From Opitutaceae bacterium (GTDB lineage: Bacteria > Verrucomicrobiota > Verrucomicrobiia > Opitutales > Opitutaceae): DNA of 19,320 bases. The notes below the pieces were generated by a model. It made no database searches. It worked only from the letters and a program-made list of their open reading frames with translations, and had not been told where the DNA came from. Each line of letters opens with the position of its first letter. Positions within the stretch are counted from its first letter, which is position 1. Location: contig RGAX01000032.1 of the NCBI GenBank assembly GCA_009919985.1, positions 1-19,320 of the forward strand. The letters run 5' to 3'. The position numbers and the translations under genes are program-made. Below are positions 14,790 to 19,320 of this stretch, one piece after another.

Positions 14790-15437
14790 GTGCTTTCCCG
14801 CCAGCTTGTGCCCGAGCTTCTTGACGCATTACCCCACGCCGATGCCGCTGCGCTCGATAGTCGGCGCGATCTACGCCGCATCAACTTTCTCATGGGCAAT
14901 ACCCGTTGGTTCATTCGTAACTTACCTCGCCTTATAGATCGAGGAGACCGAGTCCTTGAGCTAGGCGCCGGCACAGGCGATCTTGGACAGGCCTTGTTTC
15001 GTCACGGAGTCCACGTCGATGCGATGGATCTCTGCCCGCCTCCGGCTGAGTGGCCGACCGCTCGTTCATGGCACGAAGCCGACGCTTTAACCTTCTACGG
15101 CTACTCCTCCTATCCGGTCGTCATAGGCAACCTCATCTTCCACCATTTTTCCTCCGCCGAACTCGCCGATCTCGGAGCCAAGTTCAACCACAGCGCCCGC
15201 CTCATAATTGCCTGCGAACCCGCGAGGTATCGCTGCTTTCAATTATTATTCTCCTTCATTGCTCCCCTGCTCGGCGCCAACCATGTCACCCGACACGATG
15301 CGCATGTCAGCATCGCCGCGGGGTTTCGTCGCGACGAACTCGCGCGCGCCCTTGGACTGGAACCCGCCGTCTGGGATTGCCGCGTCTCAATTTCTATCTT
15401 CGGTGCCTACCGTTTAATAGCCAGCCGCCGCCCATGA
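14790..15437 (+). CDS. Class I SAM-dependent methyltransferase of the type III PKS operon
   Basis: A 215-residue enzyme with SAM motif I VLELGAGTGDLG (55-66), a motif II-like acidic residue in VDAMDLCPP, and GNLIFHHFSSAEL, where the usual H-F-H pattern of small-molecule methyltransferases appears. It probably methylates the oxygen or carbon of a polyketide-derived aromatic ring made by the synthase two genes down; the atom cannot be told. The start is GTG at 14790, the only start in frame before an upstream stop; no Shine-Dalgarno. Its stop overlaps the ATG of the FAD gene (ATGA), indicating coupled translation. Confidence 0.85.
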   Translation: MLSRQLVPELLDALPHADAAALDSRRDLRRINFLMGNTRWFIRNLPRLIDRGDRVLELGAGTGDLGQALFRHGVHVDAMDLCPPPAEWPTARSWHEADALTFYGYSSYPVVIGNLIFHHFSSAELADLGAKFNHSARLIIACEPARYRCFQLLFSFIAPLLGANHVTRHDAHVSIAAGFRRDELARALGLEPAVWDCRVSISIFGAYRLIASRRP

Positions 15438-16456
15438 ATTCGACTCGGCCGATTGAAATCATCGGAGGTGGCCTAGCTGGCCTGTCGCTCGGTCTCGCTC
15501 TCCAAAATGTTGGGATCGGCGTGCGCGTGATCGAAGCCGGAAATTATCCCCGACACCGAGTCTGCGGAGATTTCATGACCGGGCTCTCTTCTGTCACCAT
15601 CCAAAGCCTCGGCCTCAAGCCCCTGCTCGCGGACGCCTTGCAACATCGGCAAGTCGCTTGGTTTTACCGCGAACAACTCATCTGTACGCAAAGTCTCCCC
15701 GCCCCCGCGCTCGGGCTCAGCCGCTATGCGCTCGACGCTCGCCTCGCCCAAGCCTTCACCGCAGCCGGTGGTGAGCTGCACCGAGCCACCCGGGCCAACG
15801 ACTCCGGTCCACTTCCCGGACGCATCCTCGCGCACGGGCGAAGCCGCAGCGAATCGCCTTGGCTAGGCCTCAAACTTCACGTGCACGACCTCCGCCTCGC
15901 GCAGGATCTCGAGCTTCACCTTGGCCACGAAGCTTATATCGGTCTCGCCAAAGTTGAAACCGGCGCCGTCAACGTTTGCGGCCTTTTTCGCCGCCGTAAT
16001 CTCGCCGCTCCCGGACCGGCCTTACTCGCCGCTTATTTAAAAGCCGTCGGCCTGCCCCTGCTTGCCGACCGCCTCGCCCGCGCCACCTTCGAAACCGGCT
16101 CGTTTTCGGCGGTCTCAGCTTTGAGCTATGAGCCCGTCATTCCAGCACCGGATACGATCAGCCTCGGCGACGCCGGTGGACTCATTCCGCCTTTCACCGG
16201 CAACGGTATGGCCATTGCCTTCCAAAGCGCCGAGACTGCCCTGCCACACGTCGTCGCCTACGCTCGTGGCAAGCAATCTTGGACCGCAACTTGCAATCTC
16301 ACCCACACCGCACTACGCCGACGTTTCTATCGTCGGCTCGCCGTCGCACGTAGCTTGCAACCGTTCCTGCTTGCCCCGAGTCGCCAGCGCTTCGTCTCCG
16401 CGCTAGCTCGCGCTCACCTGCTTCCACTTCGCCTCTTGTACACGCTGCTTCACTGA
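15434..16456 (+). CDS. FAD-dependent oxidoreductase (geranylgeranyl reductase/monooxygenase-like)
   Basis: A 340-residue flavoprotein. The dinucleotide-binding site is IIGGGLAGLSLGLAL (9-23), HRVCGDFMTG follows (41-50; the R-x-C-G-(D/E) pattern of the geranylgeranyl reductase group), and the second FAD motif is LGDAGGLIPPFTGNGMAIAF (244-263). In such cassettes the flavoprotein is expected to hydroxylate or otherwise oxidise the ring, for instance to a quinone as with SrsC in Streptomyces griseus; here the reaction is inferred. The frame is open to 15050, but that is the methyltransferase gene read in another frame, so the ATG at 15434 is chosen. It is 14 bases upstream of the PKS gene. The protein is short for an aromatic hydroxylase and lacks a long C-terminal domain. 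Confidence 0.88.
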   Translation: MNSTRPIEIIGGGLAGLSLGLALQNVGIGVRVIEAGNYPRHRVCGDFMTGLSSVTIQSLGLKPLLADALQHRQVAWFYREQLICTQSLPAPALGLSRYALDARLAQAFTAAGGELHRATRANDSGPLPGRILAHGRSRSESPWLGLKLHVHDLRLAQDLELHLGHEAYIGLAKVETGAVNVCGLFRRRNLAAPGPALLAAYLKAVGLPLLADRLARATFETGSFSAVSALSYEPVIPAPDTISLGDAGGLIPPFTGNGMAIAFQSAETALPHVVAYARGKQSWTATCNLTHTALRRRFYRRLAVARSLQPFLLAPSRQRFVSALARAHLLPLRLLYTLLH

Positions 16457-16470
16457 AGTCTTTTCTAGCC

Positions 16471-17505
16471 ATGTTCCTTCACGCCTTAGCGACCGCGGTC
16501 CCGCCGAAAACGTTCACCCAAACTCAATGCTGGGATATTGTGGAAAGTTCCGCCGTCCGCACACGCCTTAATAAACGTTCGCGCCTCATCCTCCACAGCA
16601 TCCTGCGCGGCGACCACGGCATCGCTACTCGTCACTTCGCCGCGCCGGATATCGAAAAAATTTTCGACCGCGGCTCCGATGAACTGAACGCCATCTTCCG
16701 CACCGAAGGCCCAAATCTGGCCACCCGCGCGCTTAGCGCCGCCCTCGCCCAAACCCAACTCAAGGCTAGCGACCTCGACGCCCTCCTCATCTGCACCTGC
16801 ACGGGCTATCTCTGCCCAGGCCTCACAAGTTACGTCGCCCAACACCTTGGTCTGCGCACCGACACGTTCCTCCAAGATCTCGTCGGCCTGGGTTGTGGCG
16901 CCGCGATTCCCACTTTACGCGCCGCCAGCCACGTCCTCGCCGCGCAACCCAACGCCACCGTCGCCTGCATCGCTGTCGAAATCTGTTCGGCTGTTTTCTA
17001 CCTCGATGATGATCCGGGCGTCATTATCAGCGCGTGCTTGTTCGGCGACGGCGCCGCCGCTTCGATCTGGCGCAGTACACCCGGGCCCAGCGGCCTCCGC
17101 GCTTTCAACTTTCAAACCCTCCACCGCCCGTCCGAGCGTGACAAACTACGCTTCGAACACCGCGATGGTAAACTCCGTAACCTCCTCGACCGCGCTGTCC
17201 CTCAACTCGCTGCTTCCGCCGTGCACGAACTCTGGTCTGCCCGCGGCCCGCGGCCAGTTAGCCGGGTCGTCGCCCACCCTGGCGGACGCGACGTACTCGA
17301 GGCCTTGGCCCCGGTGATCGCCCCACACAGCCTCGAAGCCAGTGCCCGGGTTCTGCGCGACCACGGTAACATGAGCAGCCCTTCCGTCCTCTTCGCACTC
17401 GAGGAAACACTCCGCGACGAAAAGCCTAGCGCCGCCAGCGGCGATTTCTGGCTCGTCAGTTTCGGCGCCGGCTTCAGCGCACACGCCTGCCGCCTTGGGC
17501 CCTGA
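16471..17505 (+). CDS. Type III polyketide synthase (chalcone/stilbene synthase-like)
   Basis: A 344-residue ketosynthase-fold homodimer enzyme that condenses an acyl-CoA starter with malonyl-CoA units in one active site. The catalytic triad is in place: Cys142 in LVGLGCGAAIPTL, His269 in VVAHPGGRDVLEAL, Asn300 in DHGNMSSPSVLFAL. CTCTGYLCPGLTSYV and FGDGAAAS are also typical. The C-terminus has the GAGFSAHA loop (332-339) near the position of the GFGPG loop in plant enzymes. Close homologues make alkylresorcinols, alkylpyrones or phloroglucinol; the starter and ring type cannot be read by eye. It is third in the methyltransferase-FAD-PKS operon. No terminator is visible downstream, so the exporter-like gene 149 bases on could be read through. 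Confidence 0.95.
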   Translation: MFLHALATAVPPKTFTQTQCWDIVESSAVRTRLNKRSRLILHSILRGDHGIATRHFAAPDIEKIFDRGSDELNAIFRTEGPNLATRALSAALAQTQLKASDLDALLICTCTGYLCPGLTSYVAQHLGLRTDTFLQDLVGLGCGAAIPTLRAASHVLAAQPNATVACIAVEICSAVFYLDDDPGVIISACLFGDGAAASIWRSTPGPSGLRAFNFQTLHRPSERDKLRFEHRDGKLRNLLDRAVPQLAASAVHELWSARGPRPVSRVVAHPGGRDVLEALAPVIAPHSLEASARVLRDHGNMSSPSVLFALEETLRDEKPSAASGDFWLVSFGAGFSAHACRLGP

Positions 17506-17654
17506 TTGTCTGCAGCCATGCGAAAAATTGAACTGCTAAAACAAATCAAGAGAGCGTCCACCTAAAATCATCTTTGAGCCCGTACTTCATTCCTGCTCTG
17601 ATTGTTGCCTTTTTTCCCATTTAAACTTCTGCCGTTGATACTACCTGCCGTTCG

Positions 17655-18506
17655 ATGCTGTACCTCGTTCTTGTTTCATTCATCTGGGCTTTTTCACCCG
17701 GCCTCATCAAAGGCCGACTCGTAGGAGTCGACCCAACTGCCGTTGGGGTCATTCGTCTCGCTCTGGCGCTTGTGGTCTTCCTGCCTTTCTTCCGCCCACG
17801 CGGACTGCGCCGCGCGACAGTTCTCCGGCTAGCGATCATCGGGGCCGTTCAATTTGGCCTCATGTATTTGATGTATCTAAGCGCCTTTACTTATCTGCCC
17901 GCCTACGCGATCGGCCTTTTCACGATCACTACGCCGCTCTATCTCGTCGTGATTGACGCCATCGCCTGCCGCCGCTGGCAACCAAGCTACACTCTCGCCG
18001 CACTCCTCGCCATTGCCGGGGCCGCTGTAATGGTGGCCAAAGGCGGCGACCTCGGGAGCGCTTGGCTCCGCGGGTTTCTTCTCGTGCAACTCTCCAATCT
18101 CTGTTTTGCCGCGGGCCAAGTCGCCTGGCGCCGCGAACGCGCCCAAGTCCCTACCACCACGAGCGACGCCGCCCTCTTCGCCCTGCCCTATCTTGGCGCC
18201 TTCCTCATCACCGCGCTAGTCAGCACGATCACCACCGATTGGAACGCCCTCCATTTTACGCCTTCGCAACTTATCACGCTGATCTATCTCGGCGCCATTG
18301 CATCCGGAGTCGCCTTCTTTCTTTGGAATTTCGGCGCCAGTCGTGTCGGCACCGGGACGCTCGCCGTGCTCAACAACCTGAAAGTCCCGCTCACAGTCAC
18401 GTGCTCATTACTCTTCTTCGGTGAACAAGCCGACCTCACCCGCCTCGCTTGCAGCTTCGCCTGCTTCGGCCTCGCGCTCATCGTGGCCGGACGCACTACC
18501 CCCTGA
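17655..18506 (+). CDS. EamA/DMT family transporter
   Basis: A 283-residue inner-membrane protein with ten predicted spans in two similar halves, as in the drug/metabolite transporter family. Landmarks: MLYLVLVSFIWAFSPGLIKG, VGVIRLALALVVFLPFF, a middle PLYLVVIDAIACRRW, then in the second half LIYLGAIASGVAFFLWNFGA and LTVTCSLLFFGEQ. Members export amino acids, nucleobases, carboxylates or drugs; the substrate is not known. It lies on the same strand 149 bases after the PKS gene, which invites, but does not prove, a role in exporting its product. The stop is 13 bases from the end of the convergent hydrolase gene, with a TGAAGCTTCA palindrome (18504-18513) at the stop. Confidence 0.88.
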   Translation: MLYLVLVSFIWAFSPGLIKGRLVGVDPTAVGVIRLALALVVFLPFFRPRGLRRATVLRLAIIGAVQFGLMYLMYLSAFTYLPAYAIGLFTITTPLYLVVIDAIACRRWQPSYTLAALLAIAGAAVMVAKGGDLGSAWLRGFLLVQLSNLCFAAGQVAWRRERAQVPTTTSDAALFALPYLGAFLITALVSTITTDWNALHFTPSQLITLIYLGAIASGVAFFLWNFGASRVGTGTLAVLNNLKVPLTVTCSLLFFGEQADLTRLACSFACFGLALIVAGRTTP

Positions 18507-18519
18507 AGCTTCAGTGCCC

Positions 18520-19320
18520 TTACTTTACCGTCGTCACAAATTTACGACTCACGCCCGTCGCAGGAATCGATACGGTGTAACTCGCACCATTCGGCTCAAC
18601 CGCCAAACGCACAAGATTACCGGCGCAAGCTTCATCAAGATTCGCAATCAGCTCTGGCGTCGTATTACCCTCCGGCCCGACGCGAACGTTGCGGTGCAAC
18701 TGAAACACCGCCGCGATCGAAGGCGTCGCGCGCAACGTCGCCCACGTCCCGGCCTCGCCACCTTTACGCGCACCGTTGTTCATCACGACGACGGTCGGAG
18801 CGAGTTGTTTAACCAACCTCGGATGGTTGCTCACATCCAGGCCGTGATGACTGGTTTGATAGACATCGACGTTACCGACCAAGTCATGCGGTGCGACCAG
18901 CTTCGCCTCCATATTCCAAGTCAGATCCCCGCTATCGAAAAACCTAAAACTGCCGAAGTCTAAACGCCAGACGGTGCTGTTTGCATTGTCGCTCGCGTCG
19001 ACCGCTTTTGCGGGCACGTCATTAAACAACGTTTTGTTTTGCTGCTCCGTCGTGGCCTCAACGAACTGCTGATTTGCCGCCAAACAACGCAACACCGGCG
19101 CAGGCTCGCCCGATATTCCGCGCAACGCGATCACCGTTCCGGGCAAAACCCGCTCGCGCTTCGCCGCGATTTCACGGTATGGTTTAATCTGGAGCTGAAA
19201 ACTCGACGCCGCACGCCCATCCGGATCGCGCTCTGGGATTCCTTTATCGTGAATCGTGACGATGGGTAGCGCTTGGGCGACTTCCGCCGCGCCGCCGAAA
19301 TGATCCCCATGAAAATGTGT
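18520..19320 (-). CDS. Metallo-beta-lactamase fold hydrolase (ComEC-like MBL domain), 5' partial
   Basis: The reading frame enters from the right edge and stops at TAA (18522-18520); about 266 residues are seen. At the edge, THFHGDHFGG is the HxHxDH zinc motif. Further along come WRLDFGSFRFFDSGDLTW (Asp zinc ligand), VYQTSHHGLDVSNHP (last zinc His) and VVVMNNGARKGG. This pattern fits the standalone relatives of the ComEC/Rec2 hydrolase domain, often secreted; the signal peptide, if any, lies outside the window. A TTG at 19146 could be mistaken for a start, but the zinc motif upstream in frame shows it is internal. The substrate is unknown; family members cleave phosphodiesters or similar. Confidence 0.88.
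   Translation of the reverse strand, partial: THFHGDHFGGAAEVAQALPIVTIHDKGIPERDPDGRAASSFQLQIKPYREIAAKRERVLPGTVIALRGISGEPAPVLRCLAANQQFVEATTEQQNKTLFNDVPAKAVDASDNANSTVWRLDFGSFRFFDSGDLTWNMEAKLVAPHDLVGNVDVYQTSHHGLDVSNHPRLVKQLAPTVVVMNNGARKGGEAGTWATLRATPSIAAVFQLHRNVRVGPEGNTTPELIANLDEACAGNLVRLAVEPNGASYTVSIPATGVSRKFVTTVK

Noticed and set aside
15050..15433. N-terminal extension of the FAD oxidoreductase frame
   Set aside because: It is the methyltransferase gene read out of frame; the FAD-binding motif begins only after the ATG at 15434.
17518..17565. Fifteen-codon plus-strand frame after the PKS gene
   Set aside because: Too short, without a ribosome-binding site or a known peptide pattern.

Overview
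The window reads as an ordinary chromosomal stretch of a free-living heterotroph with moderately high G+C. My best guess is Verrucomicrobiota, probably near Opitutaceae. This rests on protein style and gene neighbourhoods (proS-clpS-DUF2017, a bacterial family B DNA polymerase, zinc-free L31/L36, and a methyltransferase/flavoprotein/type III PKS cassette), not on a database search. No rRNA, tRNA, CRISPR array, intact insertion sequence or phage module was seen.

Positions 1-2130 look like an eroding accessory patch. It holds the 3' half of a molybdopterin-binding oxidoreductase subunit (isoquinoline 1-oxidoreductase beta type) with an apparent internal in-frame deletion. A strong terminator follows, then an orphan XRE-type antitoxin-like regulator and three abutting hairpins. 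The last hairpin ends where a 46-codon remnant of a DUF4143-type ATPase begins.

Positions 2131-6148 (minus strand) hold a tight cluster: a small membrane protein, then a family B DNA polymerase with intact exonuclease and polymerase motifs, then a GT-C/GtrII-like membrane protein whose start overlaps the polymerase stop by 4 bases.

Positions 6368-8884 (minus) carry prolyl-tRNA synthetase, ClpS and a DUF2017 protein, all with overlapping ends. A short divergent region with a 16-bp palindrome separates them from a plus-strand membrane-anchored protein and N-acetylglutamate synthase (argA; arginine synthesis).

Positions 11039-14735 (minus) hold housekeeping genes: dCMP deaminase, YqgE/AlgH family protein, ribosomal proteins L36 and L31 (both zinc-free type) ending in a clear terminator, then serB and a Na+/H+ antiporter-like gene with a 4-base overlap.

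Positions 14790-17505 (plus) form a three-gene secondary-metabolism operon: SAM methyltransferase, FAD oxidoreductase and type III polyketide synthase. It is the most attractive lead for uncharacterised chemistry; the product cannot be read from sequence. An EamA-type exporter-like gene follows. A convergent metallo-beta-lactamase-fold hydrolase runs off the right edge. Many starts lack a recognisable Shine-Dalgarno sequence, while stop/start overlaps are common.
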